From assembly GCF_001665625.1 (NCBI RefSeq), contig NZ_LZSY01000122.1:1-50090 (forward strand): 50,090 bases of DNA, read 5' to 3'. The position numbers were made by a program, and so were the translations under genes. The stretch is from Mycolicibacterium peregrinum (lineage in GTDB: Bacteria; Actinomycetota; Actinomycetes; Mycobacteriales; Mycobacteriaceae). Shown here piece by piece: positions 34,517 to 43,746 of this stretch. The notes beneath the pieces are model-generated. The model did no database searches, was not told the DNA's origin, and worked only from the letters and a program-made list of their open reading frames with translations. Within the stretch, counting starts at the first letter, position 1; each line of letters opens with the position of its first letter.

Positions 34517-35563
34517 ATGAAGGCTTTGCGAATCATGGACTGGAAGAGTGAACCGGAGTTGGTCGAGGTGGCCAAACCCCAGCCCGGCCCGGGACAGGTG
34601 GTCATCAAAGTCGGCGGGGCCGGAGCGTGCCATTCCGACCTGCACGTCATGCACGATTTCGAGCCGGGCATGATGCCTTGGACCATGCCGTTCACGCTGG
34701 GCCACGAGAACGCCGGCTGGGTCGACTCCGTCGGTGCCGGAGTGACCACTGTCGCGGAGGGCGACGCCGTCGCCGTCTATGGTCCGTGGGGCTGTGGGAA
34801 GTGTGAGCGATGCCGGGTCGGCGTGGAGAGCTATTGCGAGAACCAGGCCGCGGCCCCGGTGGTCAACGGTGGTGGTGGTCTCGGCCTGGATGGTGGGATG
34901 GCCGAGTACCTGCTGATTCCGTTCGAGCGGTTGCTGGTTCCGCTGCCGGATGGCATGGAACCCGCCACCGCCGCGCCGCTCACCGATGCCGGGCTGACCC
35001 CGTATCACGCCATCCGCCGGTCGTGGCACAAGATGACGCCGACCTCCACGGTCGTGGTCATCGGCGTTGGCGGCCTCGGGCATGTGGGGCTGCAACTGGT
35101 CAAGGCGACGACCGGGGCCCGGGTCATCGCCGTCGACAACCGCAAAGAGGCGCTGGAGTTGGCCACCTCGATGGGCGCGGATCACGTTCTGCCATCCGAT
35201 GACAAAGCCGCGGGGGCCATCAAGGACCTTACCTCCGGCCATGGAGCCGATGTTGTGCTTGACTTCGTCGGGGCCACTCCCACAATGGAATTGGCCCGCG
35301 CCGCGGCGCGGGCGCTCAGTGACGTCACCATCGTGGGGCTCGCCGGTGGCAACGTGCCGCTGTCGTTCTTCACCCAGCCATACGAGGTCAGCATCCAGAC
35401 CACCTACTGGGGCGCACATCCCGAACTCGTCGAACTGCTCGATCTCGCTGCCAGGGGGCAGGTGCACGTCGAGACGACCACCTACCCACTTGACCAGGCT
35501 CTGCAGGCTTATCACGACCTCAAGGACGGAAAGGTACGTGGGCGCGCAGTCGTGGTGCCGTGA
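34517..35563 (+). CDS. Zinc-dependent NAD(P) alcohol dehydrogenase
   Basis: A 348-aa medium-chain dehydrogenase. Catalytic zinc ligands are C38 (GACHSD) and H63 with E64 (GHENAG); structural zinc cysteines are C93, C96, C99 and C107. The Rossmann motif GVGGLGHVGLQ lies near residue 182, followed by an acidic VDNRKEALELA, where D suggests NAD rather than NADP. It resembles the Rhodococcus ADH-A class that acts on secondary alcohols and bulky ketones. It ends two bases from the convergent DUF1254 gene. The tandem repeat just upstream may affect its expression. Confidence 0.92.
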   Translation: MKALRIMDWKSEPELVEVAKPQPGPGQVVIKVGGAGACHSDLHVMHDFEPGMMPWTMPFTLGHENAGWVDSVGAGVTTVAEGDAVAVYGPWGCGKCERCRVGVESYCENQAAAPVVNGGGGLGLDGGMAEYLLIPFERLLVPLPDGMEPATAAPLTDAGLTPYHAIRRSWHKMTPTSTVVVIGVGGLGHVGLQLVKATTGARVIAVDNRKEALELATSMGADHVLPSDDKAAGAIKDLTSGHGADVVLDFVGATPTMELARAAARALSDVTIVGLAGGNVPLSFFTQPYEVSIQTTYWGAHPELVELLDLAARGQVHVETTTYPLDQALQAYHDLKDGKVRGRAVVVP

Positions 35564-35565
35564 GG

Positions 35566-37152
35566 CTATTGCTTGACGAAGTCGCCGGGCTTGTATTTGT
35601 GGTCGAAGAACTCCTGCTTGGGTCCGTACCAGCGGATCAGGCTGAACCAACCGCGGCCGGGGACTGTCTTGAGCCAGTTCTTGGCCCCCTCGGGGGGATT
35701 GGGCCCGACGTGGAAGGTGACGGAACCGTCGCCGTTGAACTCCAGATCGTTCATCGAGTTCAGTGACGGATAGGTCTGGCCGGGCGCGTCGACACCCGAG
35801 GCCGATTCGGCGTCGTACACCGTGACCGACCAGAGGATGTTCGCCGGAGGGTCGGCCGGCAGGTCGATGGTGTAGGTGTTGTCGCCGCGCAGATAGTCAC
35901 CGTTGCTGTCCTTGTAGGCAGCACCATATTTCGCGCCCATGCCGACGATCGAGGACATCATCCCGCTGCTGATCGAGTAGGCGTTGATGAACATGTGCGC
36001 CTTGGCGTTGACGTCGGTGTGCCCCGTTGTCCGGTCGCGCCACTGCTCGTCGAGCACGGTGTGCCAGAAGTCGTCGAGCTCGGTCTTGGCGTGTGCCACC
36101 CAGTGCCGGTCGTCCCACCACAGCCCATCTTGTTCCTGATCGAAATGCGCCGCGATGTTCTTGGCCATCTTCCAGGCGGTCTGCGCGCCGAACCCGAGCA
36201 GTTCGTGCTGTCGGTCGGTGGGGGCGAACTTGCGGCCTTTGGCGATACCCAGTGCGGCCAGCGTGCCGTGCATGTAGGGATCGACGGAATCGACGCGCTC
36301 CCCTTGGATCAGTTCGCTGAGCATGTCGTAGTAGCTGGCGTCGTGTGCGAACAGCGCATTGGCCGGCAGGTCGGAGACGTGCCGGAATTCCATCGGTTTC
36401 GCCTGGCCCTTGAGCGGCCGGACAACCAGGCCTTCGACCGCCTTGATTCCAGGTGACAGATCATCGACGGACTGGAAGAAGCCCCGCTGGAAGATGAAAA
36501 CGCCGTTGGTGGGGCATTCGTAGACGAAGTACTCCTGCGGGTCGACACCGAGTTCGGCCACATTCTGCCCGGAAGGCACGACGAGGTACTTGCCACCGTT
36601 GCCCTTGTCGGGACCGGGGATGCCGATGTCACCGAGGTACTGCACGTCGCCGATCTTGGGGCCCGTGAGCGGGCGGTGCCAGAAATCGTCCATCAGCCCC
36701 TGGATCTTCGACGGCGCTTCGAGGACCAGGGGGCCGGTTTCCTCCAGGTCGGCGAATCCCATGCAGTAGATGACATCCGAGTTGGGCGTGGTGATCACGG
36801 TATTGGGCTTGAGGCGCTTCTCGTAGACCGACATGACGTTGTAGCCGGTGCCGGCGACCTCGCCCAGACCCTTCTTCATCGCGTACATGTTGACCGCAGG
36901 CAATGCCCACAAATAGGCCTGCACCGCGCGCTGGAAATACAGTTCCTCGTTCAGCGCCTGCGCGGCGTCGGCGCTGGGATAGCCGCCGTCGAATTCGGCG
37001 TCGGCGATGGACTTGAAGCGGTCGGAGCCTGTCATTTCGGTCTGCGTTCCTTCCTCGCGGGAACACGCCGCGATGGCGACTCCCGCGCCGACAGAGACTG
37101 CGGTCAACCCCCCCATCTGAAGTGCTGCCCTCCGGGTCAACTCCAAGGCCAT
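35566..37152 (-). CDS. DUF1254/DUF1214 protein, Tat-type lipoprotein
   Basis: A 528-aa exported protein of unknown function. The signal TRRAALQMGGLTAVSVGAGVAIAAC combines a twin-arginine start with a lipobox Cys (AIAAC), so it is probably folded in the cytosol and then lipid-anchored. The DUF1254 part has YLWALPAVNMYAMKKG and VITTPNSDVIYCMGFADLEETGPLVLEAP; the C-terminal DUF1214 part has NILWSVTVYDAESASG and GSVTFHVGPNPPEGAKNWLKTVPGRGWFSLIRWYGP. The ATG at 37152 follows GAAGGTG. A paralogue lies divergently 309 bp away. Homologues often sit near sulfatases or dehydrogenases, as here. Confidence 0.87.
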   Translation of the reverse strand: MALELTRRAALQMGGLTAVSVGAGVAIAACSREEGTQTEMTGSDRFKSIADAEFDGGYPSADAAQALNEELYFQRAVQAYLWALPAVNMYAMKKGLGEVAGTGYNVMSVYEKRLKPNTVITTPNSDVIYCMGFADLEETGPLVLEAPSKIQGLMDDFWHRPLTGPKIGDVQYLGDIGIPGPDKGNGGKYLVVPSGQNVAELGVDPQEYFVYECPTNGVFIFQRGFFQSVDDLSPGIKAVEGLVVRPLKGQAKPMEFRHVSDLPANALFAHDASYYDMLSELIQGERVDSVDPYMHGTLAALGIAKGRKFAPTDRQHELLGFGAQTAWKMAKNIAAHFDQEQDGLWWDDRHWVAHAKTELDDFWHTVLDEQWRDRTTGHTDVNAKAHMFINAYSISSGMMSSIVGMGAKYGAAYKDSNGDYLRGDNTYTIDLPADPPANILWSVTVYDAESASGVDAPGQTYPSLNSMNDLEFNGDGSVTFHVGPNPPEGAKNWLKTVPGRGWFSLIRWYGPKQEFFDHKYKPGDFVKQ

Positions 37153-37461
37153 GCCATGCACCTTCGGTCAGACGAACGGGGTCGATTTTCAATGTACCCG
37201 TGTGAGTTTCGGCGAACCGTCTGATCTGCGCGGTCAATCTCGTTGAGCCAGTGGAGGCAAGCACGAAGGAACTTAGATCGCCGTATTGTCTTGTCGCCCT
37301 CGCCCAAAACGGGTGAGGCGCTTCAAATTGATGGATTCCATTGGCGGAAGCACATTCACGTGTTTGGAAAGCACTGTCGTCAGTGGAGCATCAAGCTATG
37401 GTCGAGGCGAAACGACCTGCTCTCCGAGATCTGCACAGAACCGGGAAGGAACTGTAGAGGC
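37153..37461. promoter_or_regulatory. Divergent promoter region between two DUF1254 genes
   Basis: No gene is supported in these 309 bases. A hairpin (37295-37320) pairs CGCC-TCGCCC with GGGTGAGGCG around AAAAC, with one bulged C. It could be a regulatory structure or a protein-binding palindrome. I cannot place -35/-10 elements with confidence. Confidence 0.4.
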
Positions 37462-39000
37462 ATGGACGTGCAAATGACCAGGCGTGGTGTGCTGCGTAAC
37501 GCGGGTATTGCGGCTGCTACCGCCGGTTTCGCCACCGCGATCGCCGCCTGCTCGACCGACAAGGGCTCGAACGACGCAAACACGACGTCGACCGGCGAGA
37601 ACACCTCGGCCGCGCCCAACGCACCCGCCCAACCCGAGAAGTTGACTCAGCCTGCGAGCGGCGTCGGAATGTTTCCCGGTTACGCGCAGACCATCGCTCA
37701 GTTTGCCTACGTCTGGGGCTGGCCGATGGTCAACATGCTCAACCGGCGGACCCAGATCACCCAGGCCCCGCAACCCGGTTTTCTCAACGGTGTCCTGCCG
37801 GTTGCTCCGCAGGGTCGGCTGGGCATGCTGGCCGACTACATCGACCCGGCCGAGACGTTCGTCACCTGCCCCAATCAGGACGTGGTGTACGGACTGGCGT
37901 ATTTCTCTCTCGACGATCAACCGGTGATCGCCCAGGTCCCCGACTTCGGCGATCGGTTCTGGGTATATGCGCTCTACGACGCCCGCACCGACCAGTTCGG
38001 TGAACTCGGCAAGCCATACGCCACCAAGCCCGGCTTCTATCTCCTGGCGGGGCCCAACTGGAAGGGGGAAACCCCTGACGGAGTACAAGCGGTGATCAGG
38101 AGTTCGACGTCATTGGCGAACGCGGTTCCCCGGGTATTCATGGACGACACCCCGGAGGACCACGCCGCGATTCAGTCGGTGATCAACCAGGTCGATTTCT
38201 ATCCGCTCAGCGACTTCGACGGCAAGATGAAGTCCACCGAGTGGGCCAAATCTCCCACCATTCCCGGACCGCCGGCCGAAGCCGGTGGCGGCGAGACGAA
38301 ATGGGTGGTACCGGAGAAATTCTTCGACCAATTCGGCACGATCCTGGATCAGGTTGCCCCGCTGCCCGGCGAAGAAGCGCTCTACGCGCAGTTCCGCGCC
38401 GTGCTCGATTCGGCAAATCAAAATCCCGAGATCAAGAAGACCCTGGTCGACACTGCCGTCGCCACCGAACGTGACGTCATAGGTCCATTCTTCCAATGGG
38501 CTCACAACGGGCGCCCCGCAGGCAACGGCTGGAATCGCTCCACCAACAACGCCCAGTTCGGCCTCGACTACTTCGACCGGACGGGAACGGCAAGGTCGAA
38601 CATGTTCGACAACCGGCCCACGGAAACGCAGTACTTCTACACCGACAACGATGCCACGGGCGCACCGATGGTCGGCGCGAAGACATACAAAGTGACGTTC
38701 CCGGCCGGTCAAGAGCCGCCGGTGAAGGGATTCTGGTCGCTGACGCTGTACAACGACAAGCACTTGTTCCACCCCAACGACCTCAAGCGGTATTCACTGG
38801 GCACTAAGAACAAGAACCTCAAGCGCAATCCCGACGGGACCTTGACGCTGTACGCCGGAGCGAAATCGCCTGGGCCGGAAAACGAATCGAACTGGCTTCC
38901 TGCTCCGGACGGCCCGTTCTCCCTCTACATCCGAGCCTATTGGGGCGAACCCGCCATCACCGATGGCACCTGGAAGCCGCCTGCCATCGAAGTAGTCTGA
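37462..39000 (+). CDS. DUF1254/DUF1214 protein, Tat-type lipoprotein (second copy)
   Basis: A 512-aa paralogue of the divergent neighbour with the same exported design: TRRGVLRNAGIAAATAGFATAIAAC has twin arginines and a lipobox, then a Ser/Thr/Asn-rich linker. DUF1254 shows FAYVWGWPMVNMLNRR and FVTCPNQDVVYGLAYFSLDDQPVIAQVPDFG; DUF1214 shows GFWSLTLYNDKHLFHPND, LTLYAGAKSPGPENESNWLPAPDGPFSLYIRAYWGEP. The start may be ATG 37462 (used here) or ATG 37474. Sequence differs enough from the neighbour that the duplication is old. A hairpin follows at 39075-39109. Confidence 0.87.
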   Translation: MDVQMTRRGVLRNAGIAAATAGFATAIAACSTDKGSNDANTTSTGENTSAAPNAPAQPEKLTQPASGVGMFPGYAQTIAQFAYVWGWPMVNMLNRRTQITQAPQPGFLNGVLPVAPQGRLGMLADYIDPAETFVTCPNQDVVYGLAYFSLDDQPVIAQVPDFGDRFWVYALYDARTDQFGELGKPYATKPGFYLLAGPNWKGETPDGVQAVIRSSTSLANAVPRVFMDDTPEDHAAIQSVINQVDFYPLSDFDGKMKSTEWAKSPTIPGPPAEAGGGETKWVVPEKFFDQFGTILDQVAPLPGEEALYAQFRAVLDSANQNPEIKKTLVDTAVATERDVIGPFFQWAHNGRPAGNGWNRSTNNAQFGLDYFDRTGTARSNMFDNRPTETQYFYTDNDATGAPMVGAKTYKVTFPAGQEPPVKGFWSLTLYNDKHLFHPNDLKRYSLGTKNKNLKRNPDGTLTLYAGAKSPGPENESNWLPAPDGPFSLYIRAYWGEPAITDGTWKPPAIEVV

Positions 39001-39074
39001 TTCCGGCGGTTTCGTGGGAATGCTCGACACCTTCCCGTTCTGGTTCAACATCGTCACTCCGTAGCTGGGACAAT

Positions 39075-39109
39075 GGTGTGCTGCTCTGTCGCGCACTGGG
39101 CAGCACACC
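39075..39109. repeat. 10-bp inverted repeat between the DUF1254 gene and the LuxR regulator
   Basis: GGTGTGCTGC (39075-39084) and GCAGCACACC (39100-39109) are perfect inverted copies with a 15-nt spacer. It could terminate the DUF1254 transcript or be an operator for the regulator that starts at 39141. Confidence 0.55.
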
Positions 39110-39140
39110 GTGCCGGCAACAGTGATCGACAGGAATCAAC

Positions 39141-41732
39141 GTGCAGCCCTCCGGAACATCGTCGATGCAGCCGGTGCCGTGGTTTCTCGCCACGACACCG
39201 TCGTCGAGCCCGGGGATGTTGCCGCGTCAGGCGATCGGCCGCACGCTGGATGAGCACACCGCTGGGAGACGCGCCGTCCTCGTCGCCGCTCCCTCTGGGT
39301 TCGGCAAGACCGTCGCTGTCGCACAGTGGACCCTCGGGCGTCAACGGGCCGAACCGGGCTCGGTGGCATGGCTGACACTGACGGAGCGGATCAACGACCG
39401 CAGCGATGTGCTGCGCGGCATGTTGACTGCACTGCTCAACAGCGCACGCGACGCGGGAGACAGCTCGCTGGGCCGGTCCTTGTCGGGGGCATTCGATTCG
39501 GCGACCTACGACGTGGCAGTTGCCGCGCTCATGGCCATCGATCCGGGCCGGAACGTGACCATCGTGATCGACGACTTTCAGTTCGCCCGGTCGGTATGGG
39601 GTGACGACGATGTGGTGGAACTGGTCGAGAACGGTCCGCAGTGGTTGCGGTTCGTCCTGATCACGACCGACCCGGTGAGCCCCGTCTGGGCGCGGCTGCG
39701 GGTGCACGACAAGGTTGCCGTAATCGGTTCGGCCGACCTGTCCTTCACCCGCGACGATGTGCAGGTTCTCCTCGAACGACGCGACACGTCGTCACGGTCC
39801 GAGGACATCGACCGCATCATGACGGAGAGCGGCGGCTGGCCAGGTGCGGTGCGACTCATGCTGGTCAGCGGTGACGAGGCCGCGGCGTTCTCCGACGATG
39901 TCGACCTGACCGATTACATCGGCACCGCGGTGCTGGCGCGGATGCGGCCGGACCTGGCCGAATTCGCGTTGAAGGCCACCGTGTGCCCACGGGTGGACGA
40001 GCGACTGGCCCGGGTACTCACGGATCGCCCGGACAGCGGGGGGCTGCTCAACGATTGCGTCGCCGCCGGATTGTTCCTCGAACGAATCGGATCAGGAGAA
40101 AGCGCTGTCTTTCAATGGCATTCGATCTTTGTCAAGCATTGCCAGGAGATCCTGAGGCGGCGCGGGCCCGAGGAGTGGTTACGGCTCAACCGGCTCGCAG
40201 CGGCCGAGCTGGCACAGCGCTACCCGTTGGAGGCGGTCGAACATGCGATCCGGGGTGAGGACCGCGTCGGATACGACATCGTCGCCGAAAGCTGGCTCGA
40301 GCTCCTGCTGCAATCTCGTTCTGGTGCACTCGATCTGGCGTGCGTGCGACTCGCCGAAGCCTTCGGTGAGAGCCCGGAGGTCCTGATGATCCGGTCCAGC
40401 TGCAGAGCCATGGCCGGCGACGACGTCACGGCGGCGCTGTTGTTCAACCGGGCCGCGGGGATGTCGCAGTCGGAGCAGGCGCCGGGACGACTCGACCTCA
40501 TCGCCGATCTCACGCAGCTCCTGATCTCTGACGACCGCGAAGCGATGGACCGTGCGGCGGGACGCGTCGAGGTCGCGTTGTCAGACCGCGATCTGGTCGC
40601 GCCGCGCATCTATGCGTGCGCGCTGTTCGTACTGGGCTGGGCGGATTCGCGGATGCGACGCAGTCCAACCCGTGGTTCGGAGTATCTGGAGGCTGCGGTG
40701 CACGAGTGCGCAGCCCTCCGGCTGCCCGAGCTTGCTCACCGCGCCCGGCAGAGCCTTGCCTTCGCGCTGGCCCACTCGGGCGAATTGGGCCGTGCACAGC
40801 AGGCGCTGCACCTGGCGGTGTCATCCGACGAGTCCACTCCTGAGTTGTGGCTGTCGCACGACGGCGACGGTATCGAACGCTTCACGGCAGGCTGGATTCA
40901 CTTCTGGCATGGTGAGCTGGCCCTGGCCGTCGAGGATTTGGTGCCATCGAGCGGTACCGTCGGCGTCGGCTACCCCGACACGTCACGGATGTTCCTGGCC
41001 TTCAGTGCGGCGACCCTGCGCGACAACGCTGTGCTCGCCGTCGCCGAGGCCGCCGTGGCCCGCATGCCCGATGCCGATACCCACGGTGTGCCGTGGGTCA
41101 GCTACAAGGCGGCGAGCCGTGCCCGCCTCGCCGAAGCGCGTGGCGATCGTGACCTCGCGCTGGAGCTTGCCGCGAGTGTGGTTGGTTCTCAACATGTTCC
41201 GATGGTGTCGGCAGTCATGGCAGGGATGTGCCGTCGTCTCGGTGAGCTCGACCTGGCTGGTCGGCTGGCCCAGCAGGCGCTCGAGCCGCAGGTACCCGGG
41301 TACATCGCCGCCTACGCGCTCTACACGCTGGCGTTGTTGTCCTGGCAGCACGGTCAGGCTGAGCAGGCCCACAAGCGGATGGAAGAGATGTTGACCGAGG
41401 CGTGCCCGGAGCACGTGCGCTACCAGTTCGTCGACAACCCCGATGCGGCGTGCCAAGAACTGCTGGCGGCTCACCGCTCGTACACCGCGTACCCCGATTT
41501 CGTCGAGCAAGCCCTGCTGGCGAGCGAGCATCGCCGGTCGGATTCTGGCGTGGCCGGCCTGACACCGCGTGAGCGGGAGATCCTGGCTTACCTGCGCACG
41601 CCGATGACGATGCAGGAGATCGCCGGGAAGATGGCGATCTCGGTGAACACGCTCAAGACCCACCAACGCGCCATCTACCGCAAACTGGGTGCGACCAACC
41701 GCCGGGAGGCCATCAACCGGGCGGCCCGCTAG
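39141..41732 (+). CDS. LuxR-family ATP-binding regulator (LAL, MalT-like)
   Basis: An 863-aa large ATP-binding LuxR regulator. The STAND-type NTPase has Walker A PSGFGKT (51-57) and Walker B VTIVIDDFQ (about 139-147). A long helical repeat region (about 350-780) suits signal binding and oligomerisation. The C-terminal HTH is LTPREREILAYLRTPMTMQEIAGKMAISVNTLKTHQRAIYRKLG (about 797-845). Such proteins activate nearby catabolic or secondary-metabolism genes when bound to inducer and ATP. The GTG at 39141 follows AGGAA by five bases. Targets are unknown; the divergently arranged DUF1254, dehydrogenase and sulfatase genes are candidates. The NUDIX gene begins nine bases after the stop. Confidence 0.93.
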   Translation: MQPSGTSSMQPVPWFLATTPSSSPGMLPRQAIGRTLDEHTAGRRAVLVAAPSGFGKTVAVAQWTLGRQRAEPGSVAWLTLTERINDRSDVLRGMLTALLNSARDAGDSSLGRSLSGAFDSATYDVAVAALMAIDPGRNVTIVIDDFQFARSVWGDDDVVELVENGPQWLRFVLITTDPVSPVWARLRVHDKVAVIGSADLSFTRDDVQVLLERRDTSSRSEDIDRIMTESGGWPGAVRLMLVSGDEAAAFSDDVDLTDYIGTAVLARMRPDLAEFALKATVCPRVDERLARVLTDRPDSGGLLNDCVAAGLFLERIGSGESAVFQWHSIFVKHCQEILRRRGPEEWLRLNRLAAAELAQRYPLEAVEHAIRGEDRVGYDIVAESWLELLLQSRSGALDLACVRLAEAFGESPEVLMIRSSCRAMAGDDVTAALLFNRAAGMSQSEQAPGRLDLIADLTQLLISDDREAMDRAAGRVEVALSDRDLVAPRIYACALFVLGWADSRMRRSPTRGSEYLEAAVHECAALRLPELAHRARQSLAFALAHSGELGRAQQALHLAVSSDESTPELWLSHDGDGIERFTAGWIHFWHGELALAVEDLVPSSGTVGVGYPDTSRMFLAFSAATLRDNAVLAVAEAAVARMPDADTHGVPWVSYKAASRARLAEARGDRDLALELAASVVGSQHVPMVSAVMAGMCRRLGELDLAGRLAQQALEPQVPGYIAAYALYTLALLSWQHGQAEQAHKRMEEMLTEACPEHVRYQFVDNPDAACQELLAAHRSYTAYPDFVEQALLASEHRRSDSGVAGLTPREREILAYLRTPMTMQEIAGKMAISVNTLKTHQRAIYRKLGATNRREAINRAAR

Positions 41733-41741
41733 CGTGAAGCC

Positions 41742-42266
41742 GTGACCGACGAACTCGTCTCCGTATATGACGCCGACGGCAATGCGGTTGGTGCGGAGCC
41801 CCGTTCACGGGTGTACGCCGAGGGGCTCTGGCACGCGAGCGCCGGCGTGCTCGTTCGTTCGACGGACGGCACCCGGATTTACGTGCACCGGCGCACCATG
41901 ACCAAGGCGGTGTTCGCCGGAATGCACGATTGCCTGGCCGGCGGCGTCGTCGACCCGGGGGAGACGCCGCTGCAGGCCGCAACCCGAGAACTGGCCGAGG
42001 AACTCGGCATCAGCGGCCCACCGTTGACGGCACTGGCGTCGACGGCCTGGGACGGGCAATGGGCGGGTAAACCCATGCGCTGTCACCTGTATGCGTTCGA
42101 GGCGCGCTGGGACGGCCCCATCCGCCATCAACCCGAAGAGATCGTGGACGGATGGTGGTGGACCGATGGGGAACTCGCCGCGCACCTGGCCGATCCGGCC
42201 TGGCCGTTCGTGCCCGACACGCGGGTGTTGATCCCGCAGCTGCTGCGCTTACGTCAACACCGTTGA
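41742..42266 (+). CDS. NUDIX hydrolase
   Basis: A 174-aa NUDIX pyrophosphohydrolase. The full NUDIX box GGVVDPGETPLQAATRELAEELGI (67-90) keeps the glutamates of GX5EX7REUXEEXGU needed for Mg binding. HRRTMTKAVFAGMHD before it and QWAGKPMRCHLYAFEARWDGPI after it resemble the YfcD/IDI-like subgroup; substrate is not predictable. The GTG at 41742 lies nine bases after the LuxR-type gene, so it may be co-transcribed with it. Confidence 0.92.
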   Translation: MTDELVSVYDADGNAVGAEPRSRVYAEGLWHASAGVLVRSTDGTRIYVHRRTMTKAVFAGMHDCLAGGVVDPGETPLQAATRELAEELGISGPPLTALASTAWDGQWAGKPMRCHLYAFEARWDGPIRHQPEEIVDGWWWTDGELAAHLADPAWPFVPDTRVLIPQLLRLRQHR

Positions 42267-42321
42267 GGTAGTGCGGGAAATCCTTCTTACTGGTGTCACA
42301 TCACCCGTCGAGGAAGAACCC

Positions 42322-43746
42322 GTGCAAACCGCATTTGAACGAAACGCTCCTGCTGTGAGCCTCGTTGATCACTCACTGGCCAACACCGTATTGCAGCCGT
42401 TCTGGCTCGACGACATGCCGGATCAGCCCAACTACCCGGTACTGACCAGCGCGTCGTCGCACTACGACCTCGTCGTGGTCGGCGGTGGGTACACCGGGCT
42501 GTGGTCGGCGTTGCTGGCCAAGCAACGGAACCCCGGTATCCGGGTTGCCGTCGTCGAAGGGCAGACGATCGGTTGGGCGGCATCGGGGCGCAACGGCGGG
42601 TTCGTCGAGTCCTCGCTCACCCACGGCGTCGAGAACGGCCGCAGCCGATGGCCCGACGAGATCGACGTTCTCGACCGGCTCGGCGTGGAGAATCTCGACG
42701 CCATCGAGAAGACTGTTGATGCGCTGGATCTGGACTGCGACTTCGAACGGACCGGGTCGATCGCGGTCGCGGTTGAGCCGTACCAGGCCGCCGAACTGGC
42801 CGACGCCGCGCTGCGGCCGGATCAGGTGTACTTCGATCAGCGGGCCATCCGCGACGAGGTGAACTCACCCACATACCTGGCCGGGGTGTGGTCGAAGGAT
42901 GCTGCCGCGCTGGTCCATCCCGCCAAGCTCGCGAGTGAACTCGCCCGTGCCGCAGGTGCACTCGGCGTGGACATCTATGAGTACAGCAAGGTGCTGGGGC
43001 TCGATCAGAATCGTCGCGGCGGATCACTGTCGGTGCGCACCGAGCGCGCGTCTGTGCATGCCGACCGAGTCATCCTGGCGACGAACGGCTTTCCGTCGCT
43101 GCTCAAGCGCTACCGCTACCACACAGTGCCGGTCTACGACTATGCGTTGATGACCGAACCGCTGACCGATTCCCAGCTGGCCGAAATCGGTTGGAGCAAC
43201 CGGCAGGGCATCAGCGACATGTCGAACCAGTTCCACTACTACCGGTTGTCCAAGGACAACCGCATCCTGTGGGGCGGGTACGACGCGATCTATCACTTCG
43301 GTGGACGGATCCGGCCTCAGTACGAGGACCGCGACGCCACTTATCGGCGCCTCGCCGGTCACTTCTTCACGACGTTCCCGCAACTTGAGGACGTCAGCTT
43401 CAGCCACCGCTGGGCCGGCGTGATCGACACCTCGACGCGGTTCTGCGCGTTCTTCGGCTCCGCCTATGGCGACCGCGTCGGATACGCCGCCGGTTTCACC
43501 GGGCTCGGTGTGGCGGCAACGCGTTTCGCGGCTGAGGTCATGCTCGACCGCTTCACCGGTAAGCCGACTCCGCGCACCGAGCTCGAAATGGTCAGGTCCA
43601 TGCCCCTGCCGTTCCCGCCGGAACCGTTGGCATCGGCCGGGATTCAGGCCACGCGCTGGTCGCTGGACCGCGCCGATCATCGCCAGGGCCGTCGCAACGT
43701 CCTGCTGAAGGCACTCGATTCCGTGGGGCTTGGGTTCGACTCGTGA
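42322..43746 (+). CDS. FAD-dependent amine oxidase (gamma-glutamylputrescine oxidase-like)
   Basis: A 474-aa DAO-family flavoprotein. The ADP-binding motif is DLVVVGGGYTGLWSALLAKQRNPG (about 50-73), then GWAASGRNGGFVESSLTHG, where the SGRNGG stretch is shared with PuuB-type oxidases of gamma-glutamyl polyamines. The C-terminal HRWAGVIDTSTRFCAFFG and GYAAGFTGLGVAATRFAAEVMLD close the FAD domain. It should oxidise a secondary or primary amine with release of hydrogen peroxide. The GTG at 42322 has GAGGAAG five bases upstream and is preferred over the GTG at 42271. The stop overlaps the cupin GTG, and a TetR gene follows. Confidence 0.87.
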   Translation: MQTAFERNAPAVSLVDHSLANTVLQPFWLDDMPDQPNYPVLTSASSHYDLVVVGGGYTGLWSALLAKQRNPGIRVAVVEGQTIGWAASGRNGGFVESSLTHGVENGRSRWPDEIDVLDRLGVENLDAIEKTVDALDLDCDFERTGSIAVAVEPYQAAELADAALRPDQVYFDQRAIRDEVNSPTYLAGVWSKDAAALVHPAKLASELARAAGALGVDIYEYSKVLGLDQNRRGGSLSVRTERASVHADRVILATNGFPSLLKRYRYHTVPVYDYALMTEPLTDSQLAEIGWSNRQGISDMSNQFHYYRLSKDNRILWGGYDAIYHFGGRIRPQYEDRDATYRRLAGHFFTTFPQLEDVSFSHRWAGVIDTSTRFCAFFGSAYGDRVGYAAGFTGLGVAATRFAAEVMLDRFTGKPTPRTELEMVRSMPLPFPPEPLASAGIQATRWSLDRADHRQGRRNVLLKALDSVGLGFDS

